A stretch of DNA of 64,000 nt. Source: Buxus sempervirens. Taxonomy: Eukaryota; Streptophyta; Magnoliopsida; Buxales; Buxaceae. Below are positions 52,961 through 64,000 of this stretch, piece after piece. The DNA is taken from assembly GCA_947561395.2 (NCBI GenBank), contig OX387190.1, positions 17,230,858 to 17,294,857 on the forward strand, written 5' to 3'. The notes under the pieces are model-generated. The model saw nothing but the letters and a program-made list of their open reading frames with translations, did no database searches and had not been told where the DNA came from. Made by a program: the position numbers and the translations under genes. The stretch's first letter is position 1. Every line of letters starts with the position of its first letter.

Positions 52961-55898
52961 TCATTCATCATCATAGTGACTCTGACACCAATATTTGTAA
53001 GTGACCACCATCTTTTCCAATATCTTCTTCAAGTTCTTATTGGCAGCCTCTACTACTCCGTTCATCTTGGGTCGGTATGTTATATAATTCAGATGCCTGA
53101 TCTTCAAATCCTTGCACATCTTTTCCATGTCCTTGTTCAAACTCTTGGCATTGTCTGTGATAATTGCCTCAGGTACCCTGTAACGGCAAACGATGTTGTT
53201 TCTAATCAACTTAAGCACATGCGACCCCTTCACGTCTATATAGGGCATGGCCTCTACCCACTTTGTAAAGTAATCGATTGCAACCAGGATGAATCGATGC
53301 CCATTTGATGCCTTAGGATGGATCTGCCCAATCATGTCAATTCCCCAGATGGCAAACGGCCAAGGTGAAGTCATGGAGTGCATAATGTTTGGCGGTGTCT
53401 GGGTATTATCAGCATAAATCTGGCACAACTGGCATTTCCTGACGTGAACATAACAATCAAACTTCATTGTTAACCAGTAATAGCCCATTCTCAAGATTTT
53501 TCTCGCTAACATATGCCCATTCATATGTGCGCCACACAAACCTCCATGGACTTCATCAATCAACTTCTTCGCTTTGTCCTCTGTTACACTTAGCAACAAC
53601 GAGTCATTATAGGACTTTTTGTATTCCTTGCCTCCACTAAGGAAGAACTGTCTTGACAACCTCTGGATTGTGCGCTTTTTAGCAACCGTGGCACTTTCTG
53701 GGATATTTCTGTCCTTCAAGTACCTTTCAATGTCTGTGTACCAAAGTTTTTCCTTCAACGGGCTTTTCTTAATGCTAGAGCAGTAGATAGGATAACGCCA
53801 AATCTCTATTTCCAGAGGTTGCACCCAGGTGTCATTGGTGATGGTTGCCATGGACGCCAGTGTTGCTAAGGCATCTGTGAACTGATTCTTGTCTCGTGGC
53901 ATATAGTCAAATGTCACGCTTTTGAACTGTTCTTCCAGCTCTTTAATCAGTTCCTGATATGGCACTAACTTTACATCTCTGGTTCTCTAGTCCCCCATTA
54001 CCTGGTAGATAATCAAACTGGAGTCACCGAACACTTTCAACTCCTGTATGTGCATTTTGATTGCTACTCGCAAGTGTAACACACATGCTTCATACTCAGC
54101 CATGTTGTTAGTGCAATCGAATAGGAGTTTTACCGCTACTAGGTGATGGGCTCCATCTGGGGAAATTAATACCGCTCCGATTCCCTTTCCATTGATGTTG
54201 ACTGCCCCGTCAAAGAACATTCGCCATCCGGTTTCTACCGTTTCCTCTGCAGACTCCATGTACATTACATCTTCATCTGAAAACCCAGTAAGAAGTGGCT
54301 GGTAGTCTGATAATGGATGTTCTGCTAAGTGATATGCTACCGCTTGTCCTTTTATTGCCTTCCTCGTTGTATAGACAATGTCATACTAAGATAAAAGAAC
54401 CTGCCACTTGGCTATTCTTCTAGTGGAAATCAGCTTCTCAAAGATGTACTTCAATGGGTCCAAACTCGAAATCAAGAAGACGGTGTGGCTAAGCAGATAG
54501 TGTCGAAGCTTTTGAGCTACCCAGACTAAGGTGCAACATGTCTTCTCGAGCACTGTGTATCTTATTTCAAAGTTGGTGAACTTTTTGCTTAAGTAATAAA
54601 TTGCTTGTTCCTTCCTCCCTGTCTCATCATGTTGCCCCAAGACACATCCTATTGCTGTTTCCAAGACAGTCAAATACATGATCAAGGGCCGCCCTGGCAC
54701 CGGGGGGGACCAAAGTCGGCGGACTCACCAGTTATGCTTTGATTTTATCGAATGCCACTTGACAGTCTTCATTCCAAACCACTGGATTGTCCTTCTTCAG
54801 TAACTTGAATATCGGTTTGCACACGGGAGACATCTGTGCTATGAACCGACTGATGTACTGCAATCTGCCGAGGAAACCCCTTACTTCCTTCTCTGTTGAC
54901 AGAGGAGGCATTTCTAGTATTGCCTTGACTTTGATGGGATCAACTTCAATTCCTCGTTTCCCAACAATGAATCTGAGCAGCTTTCCTGAAGTGACACCGA
55001 ACACGCACTTGTTTGGGTTGAGCCTGAGTTTGCACTCTCTGAGCCTGCCAAATACTTTGCCAAGATTCACCAAATGACTTTCCTCTTCTTTGGACTTTGC
55101 AATCATGTCATCCACGCACACCTCCATTTCTTTGTGCATCATATCATGGAATAGCAAATTCATCGCCCGTTGGTATGTGGCACCTGCATTCTTCAAACCA
55201 AAAGGCATCACGTGGTAGCAGTACGTGCCCCAGTGTGTGATGAAGGATGTCTTTTCCATATCTTCAGGTGCCATCCTTATCTGGTTGTAACCAGAGAATT
55301 CGTCCATGAACAATAATATGGAATGCGTCACCGTATTGTCAACTAGTACATCAATATGGGGCAAAGGAAAGTCATCCTTAGGACTAGCTTTGTTCAGGTC
55401 CCTATAATCAACGCACATCCTAACCCTCACGTCCTTCTTAGGAACCGGCACGATGTTTGCCAACCATTCTGGGTAATCTGTTACTCGCAAGAATCTAGCA
55501 TTCAACTGCTTGGTGACCTTTTCTTTGATCTTCAGGGCCCATTTTGGCTTCATGCGCCTGAGCTTTTGCTTCACTAGTGTGGCCTCAAACTTTATTGGTA
55601 ACCGATGCACAACTAAGTCCGTATCTAGCCCAGGCATATCCTCGTATGACCATGCAAACACTTCAGTATAAGATTTTAGAAAATCAAAAATCTGTGCTTT
55701 CAGTAATTGTGACAGTTTTCTACCAATTTGAAGAATCCTTGGTTGTGTTGTTTCACCTATGTTAATTGGTTCAGCTTCCTCAATGTTAGCCTGGAGACCC
55801 TTTTCATGCCTTTCCAATGCAAATTGGATTTCAGGCGGAGTCCCCCATGATTCGTCGTCGTCCTCAAGCTCAGAAGGCTCAAAGGGGACGGGTTCCAA
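52961..55898 (-). pseudogene. pol: Tat pol remnant: RT, two RNase H, truncated integrase
   Basis: RT (55898-54732) has MPGLDTDLVVHRLP, MCVDYRDLN and FMDEFSGYNQ. The catalytic motif reads CVDD in place of YVDD (EMEVCVDDMIAK). The first RNase H (54700-54386) and second RNase H (54265 onward: FFDGAVN, AEYEAC, FGDSS) are separated by stops. The integrase part of 53965-52961 has HGGLCGAHMNGH, CQLCQIY, WGIDMIG, ITDNAKS and NGVVEAANKN, so the DDE residues remain. It breaks off right after VVTYKYW. The C-terminal third of integrase is missing, probably by deletion. Non-functional. Confidence 0.9.
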
Positions 55899-56407
55899 AT
55901 CTTCCGGCTATGATGGGCAGGTCCCGCAGTCTGATTCCTGAGATTCTTGCTCAGCACTATGCACCAGCTCATGTCTTTCTTTTATTATTTCTTGAATTTC
56001 TCTTTGTTCTTTTTGTTCTTTTTGTTCTTTTTGTTCTTTTTGAGCAACCTAATTATCTACCTCGTGCCTCGAACTCTCCGTGTGTGCGTTGAGATTGATA
56101 CTAAGGTTGCGGGGTTGAGTTTGCTTATTTGTGCAATTATTATCAGAGACAATCAAGTACTCAAAAGATTTCAGGCATTGATTGAAAAGTTCAGCCATTG
56201 CTACAATAGGAATATTAGAAGTAAAGGGAACCCCTTTTGAAGATTGACCTTGCTAGTGGCAAAAGGCCTGGAGCTCCAATTCTACAACGCACGGTCTTAC
56301 TTGCTGATGGCTACCACTTTCTCTGGTTTTCCAGCTAGCACCATGTTGACACTATTATCAAACGAAACACAAATGGGATCGCTTGACACACCTGCCGCCG
56401 GCTTGTT

Positions 56408-58247
56408 CTAGCTCTGCTCTGACCTGGGATCATACTCCAATGATACCCTCACCCATGATTTGCTGAGGGGAATTGCAATCGATATCTCTATGTTAGGTGG
56501 CATATAAGCAATAGTGACTTCATTGGCCAGGTTGACCTTGGGTGGCGCCACAGCTATGGGTATTCCCGTAGGTATCTCCGACTTAGTGGAGGAGTGGACC
56601 TCTGATGCCCATCTGCCATAAGTCTCATGATACATCACCTCGGGCACTGGCCCTAACACTTGAGGCATACCACGGAACATCCGGTTCAATCCATCCCGAG
56701 TCCCGGGGTGTGGAATATGTGGAGGAGTTGGAGGAGACTTAGGCCTCCGGCTAGGCACTCCCGAACTACCTTGGCTCTCCATCATGCAAACGTACATGAC
56801 CGGATCTTCTTCTTCGTCCTCTGGTATGGTGGCCAGTGGCGGTGCTTCAACTACAGCCGGTGGGTAGATAGGTATTCCCTCAGGAATGGGCAGTTCGTCA
56901 ACCGGGGCAATAGAAACCGTAACATTGTCGGCAGACTCCAGGGCGACCAATGCCGATAGGTCATCTAGTGATCCATAAAAGGCCTAGCGGATCTACTTCC
57001 ACTACGACTCCGACCATTTCTAGGGGCAGGGGCTCCTCCCAAAGCATCTGAGCCAGTCCTTGTAGGTACCTCTTCCAGAACAAAGGAATCCAAGAACTCA
57101 TCACCCCAACCTTGGGGAACGATATTTTGCAACGACTGGGCAGCTTCATGCTCTATGTTGGTGAAGTGATAGTATAATTGACCATGCACACAAATGGGCC
57201 AATGCGGGTCCCTTCCTTCAACCCGTACTCTTTTCCTTTCTGTCTGCATGCCAGAGCTTGGCATAGTCCTCAGGCTGGGGATTATAATCTAGTCCGAACC
57301 CAGTAGCCTTCTCATAAGGCTGTATAGCTGTCTTGATGCCCTGCTTGTATCTTCCCAATCCTTCTCCGGCTCAAAGCCCCCAATCAGCGCACTCAGTGGC
57401 GCCGAACATGTTACTCCTCTTCCTTTTTCGGAATTGTCGTGCTCGCTCAGATGCGGGAGTTTGGTTGACTTGTATCATTTCCACAACCTGGAAATTTAAC
57501 GATGTGGACAACTCGTAGTCCACATAGGGTACCCCAACCTTCTCAAATTCCCTATGGTCCTCAGCATGGACAGTAATCAGCTCATTTCCAGAGATAAACC
57601 GGACCATGCGGTGGAGGGTAGACGACACTGCGCCAGCTTGGTGTAACCAGGGCCTCCCAATCAGCAAGTTGAAAGAGGCATTGATGTCCATTAGTTCGAA
57701 GGTCATAGTGAACGTCCTTTCTTCAACCACAATGTTTAGGGTGACCTCTCCCAGAGACTCTCTCCTAGCATTATCGAATTCCCAGACATTGTGAGACTGG
57801 GCTTGATCAAAATCAGGGCTTAACTATAAACTGTGAAAAGTCCTAGTTGGGCAGATATTCAGTGCTAACCCGTTATCAATCATCACCCATTTCACAACGA
57901 TGTCGAAGCACCTTACTGTTATGTACAACGGTTCAGTGTGATTGCAGCCCTCTGGTGGCAAGTCAACTGTAGAAAATGAGATAGCCTTTGGTGCCATTAT
58001 TACTGACACTACCGCTTCCAACTGCTCGGGACTGATGCTGTCCAGTACGTGAGCATCATCCAAAACTTTCATCAACACATTCCTATGCTTCTTTGAATCG
58101 AACAGAAGGCGCATGATGGATATCTGGGTAGGTACTTTGTTCAACTGTTGAGGGAGATCATACTCCAGTGCATAGATGCTGTTGTGGAGATTAATGATCT
58201 CCTCCTCAGTAGCTTTTCCCTTTTCCTTACGGGTCTGTTGCACCTGA
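56408..58247 (-). pseudogene. pro: Tat protease and linker region remnant
   Basis: On the minus strand from 58247: QLNKVPTQISI, then the protease motif MIDNGLALNICP (the family has DNGSALN, so S is replaced by L). Then come FNLLIGRPWLHQAGAVSSTL (near 57690-57630), a remnant of the region ending the G-patch part, and an acidic/proline-rich stretch (56950-56408). Frames change at least three times. Confidence 0.8.
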
Positions 58248-61200
58248 TGTAAGCACCTCATTTTTGCGCTCCCGGAAAAGCCGGAAATGCAACCCCTGGA
58301 CGGAAAGTCAAACCCTAAGGGGTGAAAAGTTGACTTTTTGATCAAGTGATAATTGGCCACCTCACTTTATCTCATTGGATAGAGAATCTCGACACGGTTC
58401 CAACGCAACTGAGTTTGCAGGAATCGGAGTCCGGATGAAGGTTCTGCGGGCCGGTCAAACTTGAGGGGGAGCCGAAAGTTGACTTTCTGTTAAACCCCGA
58501 TCCAGGTGCTTACCCCTATGTCATTGGATAGAGGGCTCTGTTACGGTTCTAATATAACTAAGTTTGCCCAGATCGGAGTCCGGGTGGAGAAGATATGAAT
58601 TGTCAAAGTTTCCTAACAGCAAAACCGGCCAACTACACATGTGGCAAAAAGCTGCACACATGGCAAGTTGCGCAGGAAAATATCTCGGGGATCAAATCCT
58701 TAAATATCCAAACATACGAAATATCCCAAGGATTAAATCAAAAATATCCAAGGACCAAATCTGTGAATATCCAAGAATATCGGATTAAATCAAAAATATA
58801 CAGGGACTAAATCCGAAAATATTTGATTTTCTGACCATTTAGCGGCCGCATTTAATGTTGGAATGATGGTGCCTCACTCGCGCGAGCAAGGCGAGCGCGA
58901 AAAGCGCTGGGCGCCAGCTCGACGCCAACCCGGCGAACCCTACTTCCTTTTTCTATAAAAGCCACACCCCACTTAGTTTCCGAGGGTTGGCTTTTTGGTG
59001 GGCTCCTTTTTTTGGTTGGCTTCGCTTCCATTTCCCTTCCCTCCCTCGTCCGAGCTCCCTGTCTAGCAGTTTCCCTAGACCCCAAGCATCCCACCTTGCA
59101 CGCTCACCTTCCCTTCTCTTCCTCTTCTTCACTTTCCTACCAACAAGAGGAAACCCTTGCTGCTGCTGGTGCAAAAGGAAGAGAGTTCCAACACTCGTGC
59201 CACCTCAAGGAGGCGTCTCCACCTTGCTCAAGAACTCAGGAACCCTCAGGTATTGCTTCTTACAGACTTGTACTTCACATACATGAATATGAGGGTCTTT
59301 TGAAGCATGATAATAGGCTGTGTTTTCCCCTTGCTGTAAGTCCATTCAAGTGTCTACGTTGCATGCGTTTTCTTCCACTTTGTTGTGACATGAAGACCCC
59401 CAAAGGTAAGGGGGGCTCCCCACATGGTCCCATAGTAAAGTAAGGAATGGCTTCGCATGTGTTATGGGGGTGACCAGCTGCTGGTATGTATGAGCAGCTC
59501 ATGGGTTTGCTTTCACCTCATAAGGGAGCATGTTCCCTAGGTAGTTCTTCCAGTGTACCCCCATGTAAGCCCCCTTCTCCTAGTGTCTTTGCTTGGAGCA
59601 TGAAGCTCATGTTCAGACTCGGTTGGAGCTCGTGAATGATGCAGGATGAACCTCTTTCACGTTCCTTCTCTGCATGTGTGTGATTTTGTGGATTTTCTTT
59701 TACATATGCCTGAGGGGCCACCAAGGGGGGTGCACGGCCTGCCTCTCCTACTGGTAAGTGATAAAAAGAAAACTCACAAGGAATCTCCATTCCGATGCAA
59801 GTCTGATGTCGGTTTATAGATGGGTTTAGGTGCAAATCTGTTTTTTTTTTCTTCTCACGCATGCAATCTCCGTTCCTTAATGCCTTTCCTTTCTCACATT
59901 TTGTTGCTGTAAGTGTCAAGCATGATTGGTTGTCCCATTTGTTTGCTGTTTTGGCATGTCAGCATGCTCCTTTACCCCCTGTAGCCCGTAGCTGTTTTTT
60001 ATATATAGTCGGGTTTGGTTTTTTAAAGAGATTTGGAGTCGTGTCTTGAAGTAGGTTAGAATAGTTTGGATGTATGTTTAAGCGTCCTCTGGGAGTCTAA
60101 GGGACTTCAAGAATGTGTTACAGAGACTGGAAATCAAGCCAGTCTCTGAGCTTTAAAAAAAACAGAGGTTCGTGTTTTCGTCAAGTGCATGCGCTGAGCT
60201 CGCGCCTAGCTCGCGCTGAGCTTGCGTGGGGTGTTTTTGTGTCCGCCAAGCTCGCGCTGACCTCGTGCCTAGTGCCTGAGGTCAGCGCACCCCGCTTAAT
60301 TACCGAATTGCTTGCGGCCGACCCATCCAGCTCCATTTTTGTTGCTTCGAGGCTTCAACCTCTTAGCTCGAGACCCGAGGGGCTCCAGGTCCCTCCCCTT
60401 GGACCCAGAATATGAGCCATCTTAAGTGAGCCGATCTCCCCTAATAAATGTCAGTTTTGTATATTCTCTATGATGTATATTCTGTGATTTTTGCTGGATG
60501 TGGGTGACATTTTCAAACCGAACCAAATGGACCAGTAGGGTTTCCGGGTCACCCGAAAACCCAACATGGGACTTGGACCCCCGGTCCAATTTGATTTCCA
60601 GTGGGCCTTCCAACGGGGCCCACCAAGCCCAATGAACACAATGGAATGTATGCATGTAACCTAAGCAAGATAAATGTATTAATTGATCAATCCGGGCGGG
60701 CCAAACCCAAAGCGGCCCACCCGAACTTGTTTTGTGCAATATGATGGGTTCAAAATGTGTGGTTTGGCCGAGACCAAGGGCAAGGGCCTATCGGGCTCGC
60801 CAAAGCCCACCAACCGAACCAAGGAAGGGTGCAAACCCTAACTTCACGTAAATTGGGCTTTCAAGCCCGAATCAGGACTACGGGTCCCAAGCCCAATGTC
60901 CAACCCATTTTCTGGCAAACTTAACAAAGATAAGCTAAAACATTTTTTGGCAACCAATGTGGGGGCCCACCCGGGGCCCGCACGCCACTGCCGACCCGCT
61001 TTTTCATGAAAGATACTTAAACCTTCAAATTGAACCATTAAATAAAATCAATTCACTTGAACCGAACCCCAAGGGCCTCTCAGGCTTAGACAAAGGCCCA
61101 CAAGGGTACATGGGCTTGACTAAGCCCACCAAGGACACCGTGGGCCTTCCAACGGGGCCCACCCAACCAGACTCAGATTACCTAATTAAATCAAGATAAA

Positions 61201-61510
61201 AGCAATTAAAGGGACCCACACCACTCAAGTAATCCCACTAGACTTAACCAGTTTGCATGCCGACTTAGGAATCGGGTGAGAAAATAAGTGAGCTGACTCA
61301 AACCAGGATAAACCTAAGGGACCCGTCACCCGACGGGGTGGATCGGGGTGTCTACGGACTTCCCCAGACCACAACCGAGACCCTACTTAGAATCTCAAAG
61401 CCACAAACCAAGCCTTAATAGACAAGATTAAGCACCCAGGTGTCCGCCTGCACCCCATCAGGCGGTGACGACTCTGAATTTTCTCGTGCGGCGTTTCTAA
61501 CGTGCGCACA
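58248..61510 (+). mobile_element. Solo LTR of Tat-type element, 3.26 kb
   Basis: The TSD is cctga (58243-58247 and 61511-61515). It starts TGTAAGCACCTC and ends AACGTGCGCACA. The TATA (TATAAAA) is at 58954-58960. GC-rich dyads with GCGCGAGC and GCGAGCGC words lie just upstream (58871-58935), and a GAGCTCGCGC array at 60190-60300. The U5 hairpin is at 61444-61465, followed by TGACGACTCTG. It interrupts the gag-protease part of the minus-strand Tat element. Confidence 0.94.
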
Positions 61511-61708
61511 CCTGAGTAGCCACTTCCTTCCCTTTTTCTTTTCTTCTCTTTTCCATTATAACTCTTCCTCTCATGCGGATAGGGGGTCAATGTTTACGTA
61601 TCGACCGGATCGGGTGATCCGGTCGATCTCAGCTTCAGCGGTAGTGATAGTGGATTGATGGTAAAGAGATGGAGGTACGGCATGATAGGATGGTGGTTCG
61701 ATGTGGAG

Positions 61709-62743
61709 CTAGGAGAGGTTAAGGATGGGTGGCTTGAATGAAAGGCCCACTAGGTCATGTGGAGGGCTGTCCATTAGGTCGAAGATGTTGATGGCAGGTG
61801 TGTCTGGGATGGACGAAGGGTAGAAAAATTCTGGTTCTTCAAATGGGTAGAAATGCACCAAAGGAAGATCTGGGAAGACCTTGTCATCGCCTTCCTCAAT
61901 GATGTTCACCAATTGCTGCACTACCCCTTCCTGGAAGTACACCCTGACAATCTGTCCAAGATTTCCAATAAGCGTAGATGAATCAAACTGCTCGTTATTG
62001 TCTTGGTCAATGCTGACTTGATTCACGGGCCCACTTGAAGAGGCCTTGGAGTGGTCTGGGAGAGGGTTTGCGGTAGTGCCAATGGCTGGAGTCGGTGCTG
62101 CTGTTGCTGGGGGATCTACTGAAATCCTCTTACTATCAATGAGGTCCTGTATGTCATGTCTCAAATCCCAACATCATTGGTACGGTGGCCTGGAGCACCA
62201 AAATGATATTCACATCTTTCAGACGCATTGTAACTCTGGGAGTTAACCATCCGGGGATTTGGGGGCTTGATCTGTAAATACCCCTTCTTCAGCAGCGTAG
62301 GTAACAATTCTGCCGGTGCGTAGGGCAAGGGGGTAAACACCCTTTTCATTCTTGCTTCCATTTCCTCTTTAGTTCTCCTTACCCCCTGGTAAGCGGTTTG
62401 CCCCTGATCTTGGGGTGCCACTGACTCAGGCTTCTGCGAAAAGTGGTACGGTCGTGCCTACTGTATATAATTGACCGCCTGAGTTTCCTTCCTCTTGGGT
62501 TCTTACCCCTGGCTTCTACTACCTTGCCTGGCTGTCAGCCTTCTCTGTCCAGAGCTCTGGCCACTGCCATCTATCTTACCAGCCCTCACGACATCCTCAA
62601 TTCCATTAGCTGTCAAAATCAAGTCATTAAAATTAGAGGTACTTTGTCCCAGAAGCAGAGAGAAGAAAGGTTGCCCTAGGGATGCAATAAACAAGGAAGT
62701 CATTTCCTGTTCCAACAATGGTGGTTGCACCAGGGTTGCCAGC
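61709..62743 (-). pseudogene. gag: Tat gag remnant
   Basis: Minus strand from 62743: MTSLFIASLGQPFF and TSNFNDLILTANGIEDVVRA correspond to the end of the gag core. After stops, RVFTPLPYAPAELLPTLLKK and the Cys/His finger CEYHFGAPGHRTNDV follow (62230-62170). Then comes 62164-61709 with DIQDLIDSK and an acidic stretch. At least three stops or frame changes are present. The upstream gag core lies beyond the LTR inserted at 62744. Confidence 0.8.
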
Positions 62744-62998
62744 TGTAAAACCTCGAATTTTTGTTCATTTATTTTATGAGAATTAATGAGTCCATGTGGT
62801 GAAATTTCAGAAATTGTGAAGCAAGGATGTATTGGAGTTCGAGACATTAGGCGTGAAGCAAGATAAACAAGGTTAGTAAGGTGCTGTTTTAATTAGAGTT
62901 AATATGCTGTTGAGCTTAGTCGTTAAATAAATGTATTTATATGTGGGTGATTATGTAGGGAATAGTTTCATTAAATCAAACGGCTGGGAAACCGCACT
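62744..62998 (+). repeat. Start of a chromovirus-type LTR, interrupted
   Basis: TGTAAAACCTCG starts inside gag. A GTTAGTAAGGTGCTG stretch near 62871 resembles the GTAAGTAG motif of the other chromovirus LTRs. It is broken at 62999 by another LTR. Its other end and TSD are outside the window. Confidence 0.6.
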
Positions 62999-64000
62999 GT
63001 AAGCACCTCATTTTTGCGCTCCCGGAAGTGCCGGAAATGCAAACCCTGGACAGAAAGTTAAAACCTAAGGGGTGGAAAGTTGACCTTTTAATCAGATAAA
63101 ATTTGGCCACCTTGCTTTATACCATTGGATAGAGAATCTCGACACGGTTCCAATGCAACTGAGTTTGCTGGAATCGGAGTCCGGAGGAGGGTTCTGCGGG
63201 CGGTCAAACTTGAGGATGAGCTGAAAGTTGACTTTTTCTCGATTTCCGTGCCAAGTACCTTGCCCTATACCATTGGATAGAGAATCTCGACACGGTTCCA
63301 ACGCAACTGAGTTTGCTGGAATCGGAGTCCGGATGAGGGTTCTGCGGGCGGTCAAACTTGAGAATGAGCCGAAAGTTGACTTTTTGCCGAACCCCGAGCC
63401 AGGTGTTTAGCCCAATCCCAATGGATAGAGGACTTCGATACGATTCCAACGCAATTGAGTTTGCTCAAATCGGAGTCCGGATGAAGAAGATATGAGAAGT
63501 CAAAGCTAGGGGCATTATTGGAATTTTAGTGATGCCACATGGGATGCCACGTGTGCACAAGGAGTGCTCGCATGGGATGCCACGTGTGCACATGGGGGCT
63601 CCACATGGGATGCCACATGGACCCAATGCATGCTTCACATGTGTCATCTCCCACCAACCCTTCATCTTCCCAACAAAAACTCTTCATCTTCCCACTAACT
63701 CTTAACTTCCCAACAAAAACCCTTCATCTTCCCATTAACTTTTGACTTCCCCAAGAAGACTCTTAACCTCCCAAGAAGACTCTTGGCTTCCCCATAAGAC
63801 CTTGGCTCTCCCCAAGACAACCATCCATCTTCCAAGGTTTAAAAGGATTTTTTCTCCAAGACTTCAAAAAAGGAGCTCCCATTTTGGAACTCTCCCATCT
63901 CTCTCCCATCTCTCCCACCTCTCTCCCATCTCTCCCACCTCTCTCCAATTCGTGCCCTCCCAAAGAAAAAAAAAACCTCTCCTCTCCTTCATCTCCTACC
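62999..64000 (+). repeat. Left part of a Tat-type LTR, runs off the window
   Basis: It starts TGTAAGCACCTC, as at 49557 and 58248. It has three units of the roughly 148-bp repeat (63123, 63271, 63419). Its own word array, GGGATGCCACGTGTGCACA and variants, is at 63535-63625, followed by CT-rich sequence. The rest is outside, so solo or full length is unknown. Confidence 0.88.

Larger units (their letters stand above)
52746..62743 (-). mobile_element. Decayed Tat-type element, minus strand, 5' end beyond the window
   Basis: The gag, protease, RT, RNase H, second RNase H and integrase order is read from right to left. A solo LTR at 58248-61510 interrupts it, and its 5' part is cut by LTRs starting at 62744. 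Its proteins resemble those of the 7493-29852 element but differ throughout, so it is a separate family. Many frameshifts and stops are present. The left end has no LTR in the window. Confidence 0.88.

Noticed and set aside
59012..59919. ORFs of 130-143 codons in the Tat solo LTR
   Set aside because: Not conserved in the sister LTR at 49557, and no domain. Treated as non-coding LTR sequence.

Overview
The window is heterochromatin-like plant DNA made almost entirely of nested LTR retrotransposons. The indicators of a flowering plant are a Cassandra TRIM with 5S-rRNA-like LTRs, Tat/Ogre-type elements primed by tRNA-Arg, a chromovirus, a captured GABA-transaminase fragment with plant-style introns, and plant-mobile-domain-type genes. 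The species cannot be named. No free-standing host gene, tRNA or rRNA gene was found.

Stratigraphy, with element ends fixed by TG...CA termini and 5-bp target-site duplications (TSDs). (1) The outermost layer is an old element with 3.4-kb LTRs and about 2 kb of non-coding interior, running from before base 1 to 49257. It was hit by a solo LTR (2180-6328, TSD cgtat), a chromovirus on the minus strand (6789-40844, TSD tggac), a Cassandra TRIM (41785-42517, TSD aatta) and a solo LTR in its 3' LTR (44697-47846, TSD ctaat). (2) The chromovirus was in turn hit by a complete 22-kb Tat element in its 3' LTR (7493-29852, TSD ccatg) and by a Tat solo LTR in its pol gene (34213-36632, TSD ccagg). (3) To the right lies a decayed Tat element on the minus strand (about 52746-62743 and beyond). 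It is interrupted or flanked by solo LTRs at 49557-52740 (TSD gtgag) and 58248-61510 (TSD cctga), and by LTRs starting at 62744 and 62999 that run off the window.

The Tat element at 7493-29852 is the most interesting object. Its + strand carries gag, protease/G-patch, RT/RNase H and second RNase H/integrase, split by three frameshifts and a stop. Downstream, on the opposite strand, it carries two intact spliced genes: a 2-exon gene of about 528 codons with a coiled-coil tail, and a 7-exon gene of about 718 codons with a plant-mobile-domain core. The + strand LTR promoter and the promoters of both antisense genes share one operator-like module, TATCCGG-N9-CCGGATA. It is repeated every 38-39 bp in clusters of 2-4, giving 17 sites at five places. 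A different Tat LTR (34213-36632) has its own dyad, CCGTA-N7-TACGG, every 28 bp. Other LTRs have further family-specific words at matching positions. My inference is a self-recognition or anti-silencing module, comparable in logic to the VANC/motif system of VANDAL DNA transposons, but this is untested.

Other shared architecture includes a compensated hairpin abutting TGGCGACTC (the 5' part of the tRNA-Arg primer-binding sequence) in the U5 of every complete Tat LTR seen. The chromovirus LTR holds arrays of hairpins with constant loops and changing, complementary stems.
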